In this document: positions 1-11,314 of the stretch, one piece after another | How positions within the stretch are numbered: position 1 is the first letter of the stretch | Layout of the letters: every line of letters begins with the position of its first letter | Assembly (NCBI GenBank): GCA_965644295.1 | Contig: CBFFRP010000410.1 | Coordinates: 288,307-352,306, forward strand | Source of the DNA: Paraphysomonas bandaiensis | Taxonomy: Eukaryota; Chrysophyceae | Direction of reading: 5' to 3' | DNA length: 64,000 bases | The notes under the pieces: model-generated | What the model saw: the letters and a program-made list of their open reading frames with translations, nothing else | Databases searched by the model: none | Told to the model about the DNA's origin: nothing | Made by a program: the position numbers and the translations under genes

Positions 1-1276
1 CACCTTGGCGCAACTAGGCGCAACCTTGGAAATATCCTCAGCTAACCTCGTCGCTATACCATCACATAGTGAACCACCACCAACAAGAATAATATTATTC
101 AATAGCTCTCTGCGAATATCTACATCACAGTTAGCAACTGCAGTAAACACTAACTCTGGCAGGGGCGCAGCGGCCATAGATATATCACGATTGTAAATGC
201 TAATCCTTTGCTGAAATTTTTCAAATGTGTGCTCATATGTACTTGAAAAGTAATCACGCTCTACACACTTGCATATTTCCTCCGACGGATATATCAACGT
301 GCCATCAGGTAGTTCATAGGGTGGGATATCTGCTACATCACTACTCGACCCAGAAGATTTATCAGAAGAAATAAAAGACATCCAATGCTTCAAGTCTCGA
401 ATTGTGTCTGATGTGTGCATTTGAAGGAACGAATTACTTACGCATGACAGCGTCTGCTTCCCAAAAACAGATGGTGGTTGAAAACTAGACAACTGTATTT
501 TCTTGTGACCTTTGAGAACCTTATCTTTCACCAGGTCGTCGAAATAGTTTCCCCCTTGATTCGAACAAACCATAGAGCGAGTGAGGGCAAATCCGTCCAC
601 AACAGGTACAACACGAAGGTGACTTGCACCAATATCTACAATTAGACTTGTCTGGCGTGCAAAACAAAATGAACTCAATGCAGCATTGTGGCAAAAATAC
701 GCTGCAGGGAGCTGCATACTCTCGAATAATATTTCAAGCATCTGTAGTAGAAGTAAGTTATCTGAAAAAATTAGAAAGAAAGAAAAAACCTTTTCTTTTC
801 GTTCATTTGTTGAGAAGTAGTTTTCAGCGAGTAGAAGTGGATACTTAACATCGGAGTTCCCTCGATTAGTTTCACGAATGCCGTGTTTTAATATACTTTC
901 AGTTGCACACCAATCAATGCCTTCAATAGGGATTAGAGTAAGATTATAAATGCAGTGTGACATACTCTCAGGAGTAACAGCTTTCTTAATTTCCATTCCC
1001 TCTCTACACACTCTCAGAGCAGAGTCTCCAATATAAAAATCATTAGGGCTGGTTTCCTTGTAACCGACATCCTGTATGGACACCTTAACAATACTGTTAA
1101 TATATAGAAAGGTGTGTACCGTTCTCATAACGAGGGAAGGTGTATCGTATCCTGCAGAGCCAAACCTACAGAGACTATTCCCCATATCAACAACATTAGC
1201 GCCGACTTCATCTGAATTAAAACAAAATCAGACAATCAGATAATAATAATAATCTTATCGTACCACCACAAAGCAT
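1..1276 (-). CDS. Actin-related protein, Arp4/ACTL6-like (3' end beyond window)
   Basis: Three exons on the minus strand: 1276-1264, 1211-790 and 741-1 (introns 1212-1263 and 742-789, both GT-AG). The spliced product is open for 392 codons and runs off the left edge. The N-terminus reads MLCGDEVGANVVDMGNSLCR, which resembles the GGDEVGALVFDIGS start typical of Arp4/BAF53 rather than conventional actin. Further on are LPELVFTAV, CDVDIRRELLNNIILVGGGS and a VAPSCAK segment, equivalent to the actin nucleotide-binding and C-terminal core. Arp4 proteins are nuclear, in complexes such as INO80, SWI/SNF and NuA4, binding actin and histones. About 30 C-terminal residues should lie outside. It is transcribed divergently from the gene at 1857. 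Another nuclear Arp is possible; the N-terminal motif makes Arp4 the best call. Confidence 0.8.
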
Positions 1277-1388
1277 GATGACGTCAGAGTGAGGTGTGTA
1301 GAGTCTATCTGGTTGGTAATAAGCAGCACAGTCGACTTTAATGAGTGATAATGCTGAATATACATACATGTACGCTCGTTCAGATGCC

Positions 1389-1632
1389 ACTGTATTCCTG
1401 CTGTATTCAGAGGGGTATACTATTCACCAATCAATTGTACGGAATACACACAGTATACCGTACATATACAGCAGAATACACAACATTTTTGAACTCAAAA
1501 ATCACCATGAAAATTCAGGATTTTCAGCTGACCTAAAAAACTCCGACAAAAAAATAACCGCTTAACCGCCCCCTACAAATACACACACCTCCAACACCTC
1601 GCTCGTACTTATGTATGTATACTGCAGGGCAG
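1389..1632. promoter_or_regulatory. Divergent 5' region with TATAC/TGCTGTAT-type palindromic motifs
   Basis: Between the 5' ends of the Arp4-like gene and the gene at 1857. It holds CTGTATTCCTGCTGTATTCAG (from 1389), CAGTATACCGTACATATACA (from 1451, followed by GCAGAATACAC) and ATGTATACTGCAG (near 1614). These are variants of a TATACTGCTGTATA-like motif that recurs upstream of several other genes in the window. A promoter role is inferred from position only. Confidence 0.4.
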
Positions 1633-1856
1633 TGTAGGTGCAGCAGGCAGCAGTGTGATATAACGCATACGTTAAGAGTGAGGTGAGTGCAGTGCAGTGG
1701 ATCATCTGAGCACATCTGATCTACAGTAAGCTGTACATATTAAACTATCAGGACGCATTAGACTCCTTTAATGGGGTTTAATAGTATCACTCTATACATC
1801 AGTCACAGCACTGATATGACTGTCGTGATATCTGACTACTAAACAGAGTCGTTCGT

Positions 1857-3764
1857 ATGGACTTAGAGACTGCAGAGATCTCATCTAGAGTATATAATAC
1901 TCGACCCAGTAAACAGCTCAGCTATGCTCCTGTCAGGGGCAAGAGGACAGACGCTGGAGACAGCGATGAAGACAAACCCACAGCGAATGAAGCGGTTTCT
2001 GATAACGACATAGCGGCTGATTCTGGAAGTAAGCATTATGTATCTGAGCCGTCCACAGAAGAAGTAAATAACGTGCGGTCAGAGGCACAGTCGAACTCTG
2101 GAGGAGCTAATTGTCCACCAAATGCTCTCGCTATTAAATTAATAACTAAACTAAACCAAAAGTTGTCTGGTCGGATTGAACGGATCGAACAGGCGAAGTA
2201 TATATCCCAAGCTCTACTAAAGTTACGCAAACTTTATTTGATCGATAACAGCATTTTTATGGTTATTATGAAAGAAGATCTTACAGGAAGGCTTCTCGCA
2301 AACACGGAGTACATCTGTCGCTATGAATTTTTAACGGAAGAATGTTTCAATTTTATTGTACCAATATCAAGGTGCCCTGAAATTCGTTTTACAGCTATGG
2401 ATGATTTCTTGAACAACCAATGTCTGGTGTTTTGCTTGACGTCAATTCGTTATTTCAAGCACAATGCGAGTATTAGGACTCAATCGCTTGAATTGATTTC
2501 TAGAATAGTTGACTTTATTGATGGTGCTGTGGCATGTGACGACACTACCCAAAAAGCTGTGGAACGCGCAAGAAGAGTTGACGACACAGCCTTCATTGTT
2601 CACCAATTTTTGCTTCATGGTGCAGCATCATCTCTTCCAAACGTATTGTCTACTTTCCTTGAAGCATCATCGGACATTGGTGTTTCACGTGTTCTGAAAT
2701 GTAGGTGCATTTAAGTTCTATATTACTTGAGTAATGTGTGCCTCTCAGGTATTAAATTTTTGCTTGCTGAAACAACGAATGAAGTTGCCACGACCATTGC
2801 AATGAATAGCAGATGGTCTGCACTAAGAGATTGTTTAACAGTTCTAAAGCGGAGGATGCCTGAATCACAACTTGGGGCTGCTGTTGTCATCACGGGGTAA
2901 ATCACCATATAATCGTATGATATGATCCTAACGTTAATATATTGGTGTAGGCTTACTGCTAGTAGCGTAATGGTTGCTGAAAAGCTCATTGAACTCCGCG
3001 GATGGGACATACTGAGTTCGTTTTTGACTACTCCTGATTTCGACACTACAGGTAGATTTGTAGCCATTATTTCACTGTAGTGTGACCTTTCTGCAGCTAT
3101 ACCAGCTTCATGGCTGCAGAAATCGATGAGCATTATGAAAACAATGCAGATGAGGAATACTGGGTCCGCGCATATTGATATTCCTCCCTCTCTAGAGGCC
3201 TACATAGCTAACCCACTGCAAAGTGATAATCTTCAATCCCTTGATCAGTTGCAATCAGGAATGAGTGATAGAGACTTAGCTACAGACTCAGGTCCTCTTG
3301 GTGGCGGTTTATCTGCCAATCATGCACGACAGATTACCTCACCAAAGTTATCTACAATGCCTAATAGCTATTGGTATAATGCTGATAACAGAAAACCGAA
3401 CAGTGGATCCCACCAGTCTACCCTCAAAGAACGGTTACAGAACAGTCCTTTTGGGGACGGAAAAAAAATCCTTGAAATGCAAGAACGTCGTGCAAAAAAT
3501 GCACGGCGGTACCAACAAAAGCTGTCTGCTAGTTCGACATCGAAACCAAAACGCCGGGGCGATGACATGAGTAGCGCGGTGAAATCGAAAGAAGTACAGG
3601 ATGTCTCCAGTGTGTATACAAAGCAGGCTGCCATAGCTGAAAGGCTTTTTGGACACACTCCGGGTAATCCAGATGATGGAATGGGCAAATCAGCAATAGA
3701 TTCGTTGTCTCATGACGAAAAATTGGAAGTGATGATTATGCAAGTACGGGAAGCTCTCAATTAA
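1857..3764 (+). CDS. Hypothetical protein, 586 aa
   Basis: Four exons join in frame: 1857-2700, 2749-2896, 2951-3051 and 3097-3764 (introns of 48, 54 and 45 nt, all GT-AG), giving 586 aa. The first ~80 residues are acidic and polar. From about residue 85 to 375 the protein looks helical, with repeated leucine/isoleucine patterns (ALLKLRKLYLID, RTQSLELISRIVDFIDG, SVMVAEKLIELRGW) that suggest an armadillo/HEAT-like fold. After that it is low in hydrophobics and basic, with an ERRAKNARRYQQ stretch, and ends with ERLFGHTPGNP and EKLEVMIMQVREALN. I do not recognise the family. The start is the first ATG after the divergent promoter region and fits the open frame. Confidence 0.75.
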
Positions 3765-4019
3765 CCATGCTTAGTTATATTTGTATCATTACTTTGCTGG
3801 TTCTATGTGATATGCGCTATCTTTGCGTAAAATGACAACGCAGATGGTTACGGTTAACTTGCAGATAGTGATTGTACAGTGATAATGTGTACCTCATATA
3901 CATACGAGTATGCAACATTAATAAACAGAAATAATACAGATTAGTTCATACCGGATTGTCCACCACATAATGAGGAGTTACTATCTAAACAGACTATATA
4001 TCATATATATAATATACCG
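3765..4019. other. Intergenic AT-rich spacer
   Basis: 3' flank of the 586-aa gene, leading into the retroelement debris that begins near 4020. Nothing recognisable. Confidence 0.5.
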
Positions 4020-5480
4020 AAGTGAATGTCCTATTATTAGTTATTAGCAATAGTCGTTTAGGATCCAGAACTAATTTAGCATTGTAATTTAACTGTGAGT
4101 AGTGCTTAACTCTGATATCCTATTATTTAATGCTACGAAAGCTGCTTGTGCGTCACCGCAAGCACCAAGGTGCAATCACTTTCGCTCTCCTATCACTCAA
4201 AGCAAACGCAAAGAGCAAGCAGAATGTTGACACCTGTTATCTGCTGACTTCAGGATTTTTGAGTCCTTAGGGTGAACATCCAAGATGCTTGACACTAGCA
4301 GTTTGAGGACTTTGCCTTCAGGGCCTCACTTGTGTATACACCATCACCAAATTTATGCACAATCACCGGTTATTAGACGAGTTTGTATTGCATAATGTAT
4401 TAGTCCTATGGAGGCGTGTGCAAGTCTTTTATGAGCTAAGACTGCAGGTGGTTCAGAGGCAGTTAAGGCGAGGTGGAATTCGTCAATGGGAGCATCAAAT
4501 TTCATATAGACCTCCAACATGCTGGCCTTTCGATAGCAGTATACCATCTTTGATTATCTCCAAGGACTGATTTCTGAATATAATTTCATATCCGAGGTCG
4601 TCTAATTGACTGATGGAAACAAGAGTCCTAGAAGCTTGGTCCACATATTTGCGTTTTTATGATTATACCAAGTCTTCCATGACCTAAGGATATCATTGTT
4701 AACCCTGATTTGGCTGTTTGAATTTCGGTGGGACATTCAACTTATTTATTAAGATATCTGGCTTCACGTGTGGTGGATACTGTGCGCCTAGAGCAGAGAT
4801 CCCATTCCCGCTTCTTGTTCAGAAACAAATTGTGATTCATCGCTTATTATCAGGTAAACAACCCCTCCATATAATCTCTTCCTTTCTGTTGTACTGACCA
4901 AGGACCACTGTCTTAATAGTCTGCTAATTGGTCGGAGTCGTTGTGGTAATTTTCGGTGCTCTGATGAGTCTGAAATTTAACTTTCTTGAATTTCCCACTG
5001 GTAGCTTTATTTCCAGATAAATTCTACATTTGTTGAATCTTTTCCCAGGAGCGCTTGCAAAATCTAGATATGTCCCTTTCCATTGCATCTGAAGCAAGTA
5101 TTGAACATCTCCGTTTTTGTTGCTCTTTTCGTTGTAGTTGGGTTTTTGTTGCTCAGACCTAATATTACCGCACAAGCGATCAAGACCTCATCTCACGAAT
5201 TCGACAAGACATCGTATCGGATGAAAATATGACCAGCTTCCCTTGAGGTGGGTCCATTTTTCCGGATGTCTGTTTATTCGTCAGGACCCAAAGACGTCTA
5301 CAAGTGACGCTTATTAGTGTTAGTGCCAGTGTCGTCCCTTGTACCACATAAGAGTTCGGCTATGAGTGAGCAGTGAGCAGAATGTTGTCTGCTGCCTATT
5401 TCCCGGAGAAATATCTCCGGTACTTATCCCCCAGAACACTATGAAATGGTGCGAGTCTGACTTTTTTTAAGGTATTATAT
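4020..5480 (-). mobile_element. Decayed copia-like retroelement fragment
   Basis: On the minus strand a degraded Gag-type zinc knuckle (CFRCNGKGHI, then out of frame RFCKR) lies at about 5050-5100. A GAG-pre-integrase-like segment (LAHKRLAHASIGLIHYAI) lies at about 4370-4450. That order is the one expected for a minus-strand Ty1/copia element. Stops and frameshifts interrupt every frame. The outer parts (4020-4290 and 5235-5465) recur elsewhere: both are found, nearly adjacent, at 47.5-47.9 kb, and parts recur at 18.95-19.13 kb. They probably represent terminal or LTR-derived sequence of this family. Confidence 0.6.
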
Positions 5481-6566
5481 GTTTGTTTCTGTGGATGTTT
5501 GAATGTTCCTAAATATTGATGACATTTATCTAACCTTGGTTAGGAAACAATATATTTCCACAGTAGACTGTATATATATTGCACAGAATTATACAGTAGT
5601 ATGATTAGATATAATCCTAATAATGGTTCAGTCCAGTTGTCAACAACACAGCTACATATATATTCTATGATAATCTTCAAGTTGTGAAGTATTAGAATTT
5701 TACCAGATTTCCAATAAAGTATTGAAATGTTCATAGCATGTACCACATGTAGAATACGATACAGCAATATATGTCGAGATATATCTACCACATACAACAC
5801 AATGTTCCCTACTTTTTCCGTACATATTTGTTGATAAAAATGAAAAAATATCATAGTTTGTAAGTTTTAGTTAGAACTAGACTTACTACACTGAAGTTAT
5901 CCATATTCTAATATACCTGAAACTGGACAATCACTTTCCAAAAAAGACTATAATGCTGTTGCGAAAGCCAAAGCGGATTGGAGAACACACTCACTCGATC
6001 TAAGAAGGCGCAGTTCAAACGTTTTATTTGGACAGGAATGATGAAGAAGAAAAAGAAAATGATGGTGTCGACTCACTGATGTGAGGACACGAAGCGCACC
6101 AAGAACAATAGCAACTACGCACGGCCTAACCAACTTGGTACCGCTGCTTGAAGCATATTTGCTGTAAAAAGGCTTTCTAGTATAGCAAATATCAACATGA
6201 GTGATCTGCACACTGCACATATCCATCATGGATCAATGGCACCTCATCGATTGGAGGCCATAATGTTCTAAGTTACGCTCTGTGGAATGCAAGTACAGTT
6301 AAAGGTGCTATTCGTGCTTGTAATGAATAACTAATTTAATTAGACTATAATTGGCACCTTCGTTAGTGTACACGACTAACTCAAATCCATAGCTCGTATA
6401 TCATATCGTACTCAACACATTATCATTAATTATTACCATATTCTCGATGGATATTACATTCAACACTCACTTCGTCTGGTTTAAACAATCTACTCATGTG
6501 CACAAATATCTTCTCATATCCATTAATCTGAAATTATTTATCGCAATCCACTACTTGAAGCGACAT
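5481..6566. other. Intergenic region without recognisable gene
   Basis: AT-rich. A minus-strand open frame of about 93 codons (5948-6229) starts with a methionine but has no recognisable motif and no splice context. It follows directly on retroelement debris and is treated as non-coding. Confidence 0.4.
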
Positions 6567-9410
6567 TTACGAATCTTGACGATATCCTTGCCAATCATGA
6601 GGAGCGGTTCCACCATGTTCATCAATCACCTTAATTAAAAATTTTGATGGACCATCTTGAGCATTTGAGCTTCTCATTGTTTCATGAAAAATATCCCGAG
6701 CCTTCTGCCAGTCCCCTTTGATATAAGCAGCCATACCTTCCTTCCACAAAGACCTAAATGCATCATTCACTAGGTGCCGCAACTTCATCAGATCTGCATC
6801 AGTCTCCCATACACTCTCTTTGTATGGTGGTATGACAACATTCGGTTTCTTGTCTTGCTCGCTCTCTTTTTCAGTCGCTTCAGCTTTTTCTTGGGCTTCT
6901 ATATCTCGAGTACTTTTCCTTTTCTTAAGTTTTGGCCTGCCTTTGATATCTGAAGAGCTGGTCTGAGATGGAAGTCCTCCCACCAATGCAGGGGAAACAG
7001 TCAGTGATCCAGAAATAGCAACAGATTTTCTGCGAGCATCATGTAGAACCCTATTAGATGGACCCTCTTTAAGCTTTTGGTCTTCTGCAAACTCGTAATT
7101 TAAATCCGCATCGTAGGTAAATAGTCCAAACGGTTCTTCTGCGTCGTTGCGTTTAATACGGTCAACTTGACGGCAAAATTTATTAGCATGAGGTGACAGG
7201 AGTCGAAAGAATGCCTCAGACATCAACAGGGGAACACCATACGCTTTCGTCGATGACTCCAAGTATTCAGACATATTAACATGAGGAGACAAGTACGATG
7301 CATCAATCTTCATATTGCTACCAATGGCCCCCTCAATAGCCCAACCAACGTGTAGTCCACTTCCAATTCTAACTTTATAACCTGGGAAGCGCTTATATAA
7401 CCTATTCGTGGCTGCAATTGAGAAGTTACATACAAAGTCTTGGTATCGACATAGCTCAATTAGAGCCTTGCAGAAGGCTAACAAAGCTTGGTCAGCTAGA
7501 AACGACACTTCTGATGGGCTGAATGACTCGTCAATTTTCCAGGTTAACAGAAAAGCGTCACCAATATTTTTATTCGCCGAGCCAGAGCACTGGACAACAA
7601 TACCATGTAATATATGTGCGATTCTGTTAACGAAAAGCATTACTTCTTCTTGAAGACACTCAGTTGTATCAGTGAAGTTTCTGACATCACAAAATCCAAA
7701 TATAGAATGTATCAAATTTCCCGACCCCATCAGATTTAACTTGTGATCTTCTGATTCCCCGAGATTTTTGGCAATGACACTCGCACCTGCTTCTCCAAAA
7801 CCTACCCGCATTAGACCACCAATCTTAGTAATGGTTTGTAAGAGGAGAGTTGTCTCCATTCCTTCTAAAAATCCGTCATCCTCACCCAGCATTTTATACT
7901 CTACACCCAAAGGATTCTTTGATATTTGTTGTACGAGAGACACCATCTTCTCAATAGGAATAATAACCAGTCGATTGACGTCGCTAGAAAAGAAGTATGT
8001 ACCAACCTACAAGCACATTAAACAACTACGACTATGATTAAAGAATACGTACCACTAATAGAAACAGAATGAATATTGTCATGTAAATACCAAATTCTGC
8101 TGTGGACCTCGATGTATCCTGTTTATCAAATACACCAACAGTTTTCACTTTCATTACATCCCCAGAAGGAGTAACAGCTTTTCCAGTGAACTCATATTCA
8201 ACGAGCTCAGAGGACCTTAACGAATCAAGTCTCCCTTTCCTATGAATATACACATCGTCGTTGATAGAAAGCTTCACTACGTCGAGGTTCCTTTCCAAAT
8301 TCGATATAGCAATTAAGAGTCCATCCTGTACAGAAGTTACGGATATCGGGACAAAAAATTCCACCAACATTATATTCTCCAGGGCTGGATGTATTTTCTT
8401 TTGCCATGCGCTGAACCATTTGAGTTCCAAAACTTGGTGCAAAGTCAGAAGTTGAGTATGACATCAGGGGAATAGCGATCAACATAACCAGCACTAGTAC
8501 GATGACACTACAATAAACGAGTGATTCATAAGTTCCAAACCTCATGTACTCTACCGTCTTGTCGTCAAATCCGACATCGCAGCACCCACATGACTCTCTG
8601 CTGCTAGATTGGAGAGGTCGACTTCAGTACTTTCTTCTCTCTTTTCAATTTTAGTTTCTCGTCTCGATTGAGCAACAACACCACTTTCAAAAGATGTCGA
8701 GTGCATCAGGGCACTTTCGTCATTCTTCGCTTGCGTCTTAAAATACTTGTATAGTTTCACCATTCGAACAAGTCTCACAATTCGACCAGCGCGGGCACCT
8801 GCTCTAGATGCTCGGCCAGCTCTGGCGGACTTTAAGCTCGATTGATCATCAGTTTCCACAGCATCACCAATTATCCAATGAATCTAGGACAGAAAATAAC
8901 GAATTTACGTGATAACATTGCAAAATATACCTCAAAAATTAATGATGCAGTGGCAATGCAGTCTAACCAGAAGTAAAAGCTTCCGATATTGCACAGTCTA
9001 TAAACGGCATCCATGAAACTTTCGTGTGGTTCTGGTGTAAGTTTCGGCAAATTTAAATATCCATCTTTGTAATAACTGGCGGCTATAATCTCAATAAGAA
9101 ATAAGAAAAATGCACAAGAAATGACTCCTTCAAATCCATCGTCTGCTTCCACATCTGTTGCAGCAAGTCTGATGTCGTCACTGAATAGTGCCCATATAGT
9201 GAATAGCGACATCACAATCGTAACCGGCAAACTCTCAGCAACCATCTCAACAATCTCACGCAGATGCATTTGATGATATGCATCACTCTCACTTGCACTT
9301 AACTGCTTCTGTGTTTGTTGTTGTTGAGTTGGATTAGCTTCAGATATTCTCGGGCTCTCATCCTCATTCTTATGTTTAGGTGGGGTGACCTCAATTCCTT
9401 CTTTGTCCAT
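6567..9410 (-). CDS. Voltage-sensor-domain / class III nucleotidyl cyclase fusion protein
   Basis: Five minus-strand exons, 9410-8931, 8883-8555, 8507-8369, 8325-8053 and 8006-6567, give 886 aa (introns 43-51 nt). An N-terminal membrane module (about residues 45-210) ends in an S4-like helix with spaced arginines (RAGRIVRLVRMVKLYKYFK, ~191-209). A DLTTRR motif and another transmembrane helix follow, then a large extracytoplasmic-type loop, a further helix (FILFLLV), a PIEKM signalling linker and a class III cyclase domain. The two metal-binding aspartates appear to be present (FCDVRNF, ~D514; NIGDAFLLTWK, ~D557). It probably makes cAMP or cGMP under membrane-voltage control. Ion-channel/cyclase fusions are known in ciliates and apicomplexans, and similar proteins occur in stramenopiles. 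The C-terminus is Lys-rich. The 43-nt third intron has the least typical donor (GTTGGT). Confidence 0.8.
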
Positions 9411-9540
9411 TAATACTATGATTCGCTCTTATATCAATACATGGATATGACCCTTCACTTATGCAAAGCTGTATCAATGTGTATGTATGTGTGAGTGTCT
9501 GTTAGTCTGTGAGTGTGTTAAGTGATCAGATTGATCTGCC

Positions 9541-9590
9541 TATACATACATATACATACATATACATACATACACATACATACACACATA
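9541..9590. repeat. TACA/CATA microsatellite
   Basis: Simple repeat of tatacataca units grading into tacacataca units, in the 5' flank of the cyclase gene. Confidence 0.9.
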
Positions 9591-9792
9591 GGCATGTCTG
9601 TGTAACGCTTCAAATATGCTCGCCAATTCTCACTGTGTGCGCTGCATACTCCCGATATTCATATGAAATTGTTATTTTTCATCATATAAATACAGGAATT
9701 TTATATAAATCACGTATTTTTATAAGTACAGTGCTGAGATAAAAGCAATTAGTGGTACTTCTTTGGCCATGCTGGCCTTCATGTTCTGTACC

Positions 9793-9948
9793 ACTATGGC
9801 AGTACAAGTATGACAGTACAAGTATGACAGTACAAGTACTTTATGACAGGACAAGTATGGCAGTACAAGTATGACAGTACAAGTATGACAGTACAAGTAT
9901 GGCAGTACAAGTACTGCTGTATGACAGTACAGGTATGACAGTACGAGG
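9793..9948. repeat. Minisatellite with ~14-nt unit TATGACAGTACAAG
   Basis: About ten imperfect head-to-tail copies of TATGACAGTACAAG, with G/A variants (TATGGCAGTACAAG) and some longer spacers (CTTTATGACAGGACAAG). It lies between the cyclase gene and the ferredoxin gene. Overlapping minus-strand frames rich in HTCTVILVLPYLYCH-type repeats are by-products of the tandem array. Confidence 0.9.
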
Positions 9949-10074
9949 AGAGGTGGAATGAATATGAGTGAGTGTGGTTTATGGCCCATTGGCATGCAGC
10001 TGTACACCTCACCTCACCTCACACGCTTCTAGTTGTCACTCCATCTGTGTTTACATTACAATCAGAAAAGAAAA

Positions 10075-10621
10075 ATGAAATGCATCAGTTCATTAGCCAG
10101 GAGATGCATTCCTCGCCGATATAACCATCTGTCTGTAGGTGGGTCCTATGCGTATGTCTTGTATGTTTAGTCTTAAAGTGCTTTCAGGATCAGTTCGAAA
10201 CATCAATCTCACATTTGTTGAGGGTGGCAGTGGAGACAAGATCCATGTTGAGGCGACGCCTGGACAGACAGTTCTAGATGTTGCTGTTGCACACGACATT
10301 GACATTGAAGGTGTGCGATGCGATGTGTGTTATGACTGTGTTGAATATGTCCACAGGTGCATGCGGGGGTGAGATGGCATGTTCTACCTGCCATGTGATA
10401 TTACAGAAAGAATACTACGACAAACTTCCAGAGAAGTGCCTGGAGGAGGAAGACATGCTGGATCTAGCCTGGGGTGTCACAGATACGTATGTTTACTAGC
10501 ATGTTTAAGATTCGGAATTAACGAAGTGTGCAGGTCAAGACTTGGTTGCCAAATAAAATTGACTGAAGAATTTGAAGGTGCAGAGTTTACTATTCCGGCA
10601 GAAACTAATAGTATGCTGTAA
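10075..10621 (+). CDS. Mitochondrial adrenodoxin-type [2Fe-2S] ferredoxin
   Basis: Four exons, 10075-10138, 10188-10310, 10357-10486 and 10534-10621, give 134 aa (introns 49, 46 and 47 nt). The N-terminus [20 protein letters not shown] is Arg-rich without acids, as expected of a mitochondrial presequence. The cluster ligands follow adrenodoxin spacing: [11 protein letters not shown] (about C65, C71, C74) and a fourth cysteine in RLGCQI (~C111). An acidic reductase-binding patch ([14 protein letters not shown]) lies between. Such ferredoxins pass electrons from NADPH-ferredoxin reductase to Fe-S cluster assembly and mitochondrial P450 or heme A synthesis. The intron before the [10 protein letters not shown] motif is needed to restore the frame, and all four junctions are in phase. 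Confidence 0.92.
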
Positions 10622-11314
10622 ATCGCTATTGAGCATCAATTTAATAGCCATAGTTAATGTTTCTCTACATATGTAGCACCACGCCGACCCTTGCGCTCAC
10701 TATAAGAATGATATAATCCTTGTATTGAATATTGTAGAAGCTATATTTTGTCGGACGGTCTTGGTGTTGGAAGCAGTTGTTGTTGCAGATGTTATCATAT
10801 TCATATACATACGCACCAACGAAATCTAAAATTAAAAACTTTTTCGATTCAATTGTAGTTGTAGTTAATGGTTAACCCTATAGATAATGCCCCTACCATC
10901 CAAACTTCATTTAGTCATTTATTTTCTAAAACCTGCTGTGTGGCATATATGTGTTTCGTGGAATAATAATTGTAAAAGAAGCGAGGTTATGAAGACTGCT
11001 CCTCAGGTAGCTAATGGGTCCATTAACCATTAAATCGAATCCCTAAAATCTAAACTATATTAAAATATTTTAAAAGTAATATAATTCATTTGTATATAAC
11101 ATTTTAATATATTATTTGATATATATCTTTTATATATTATATAAAAGGGTTGAGGGCTTATAGTTACATAGTTACTCTTAAGTTTTCAGGAGCAAAAGCC
11201 TCGATTTTTCATCCACTGATGCAGACTATATATTATTACTCAGTATATATTGTTCTTCAGTATCGAATCGCTAGCAATGATCTATGAGACCAGAAAGTAA
11301 TCTTAATGAACTAT
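10622..11314. other. Intergenic AT-rich region with element-end-like sequence
   Basis: No gene seen. At 11013-11056 the sequence AATGGGTCCATTAACC followed by ATTAAATCGAATCCCTAAAA resembles 51544-51577 at the left edge of the viral element, and both are followed by very AT-rich DNA with a TATATATCTTTTAT-like stretch. It may be a remnant end of a related element. Confidence 0.4.

Noticed and set aside
8548-8560. Apparent frameshift in the cyclase gene after DLTTRR
   Set aside because: A 47-nt GT-AG intron (8508-8554) restores the frame and yields DLTTRRVIVLV, consistent with the other introns, so no frameshift is needed.
9720-10012. Two minus-strand frames rich in YLYCHTCTVILVLP repeats
   Set aside because: They are produced by the minisatellite; no start context, splice sites or domain.
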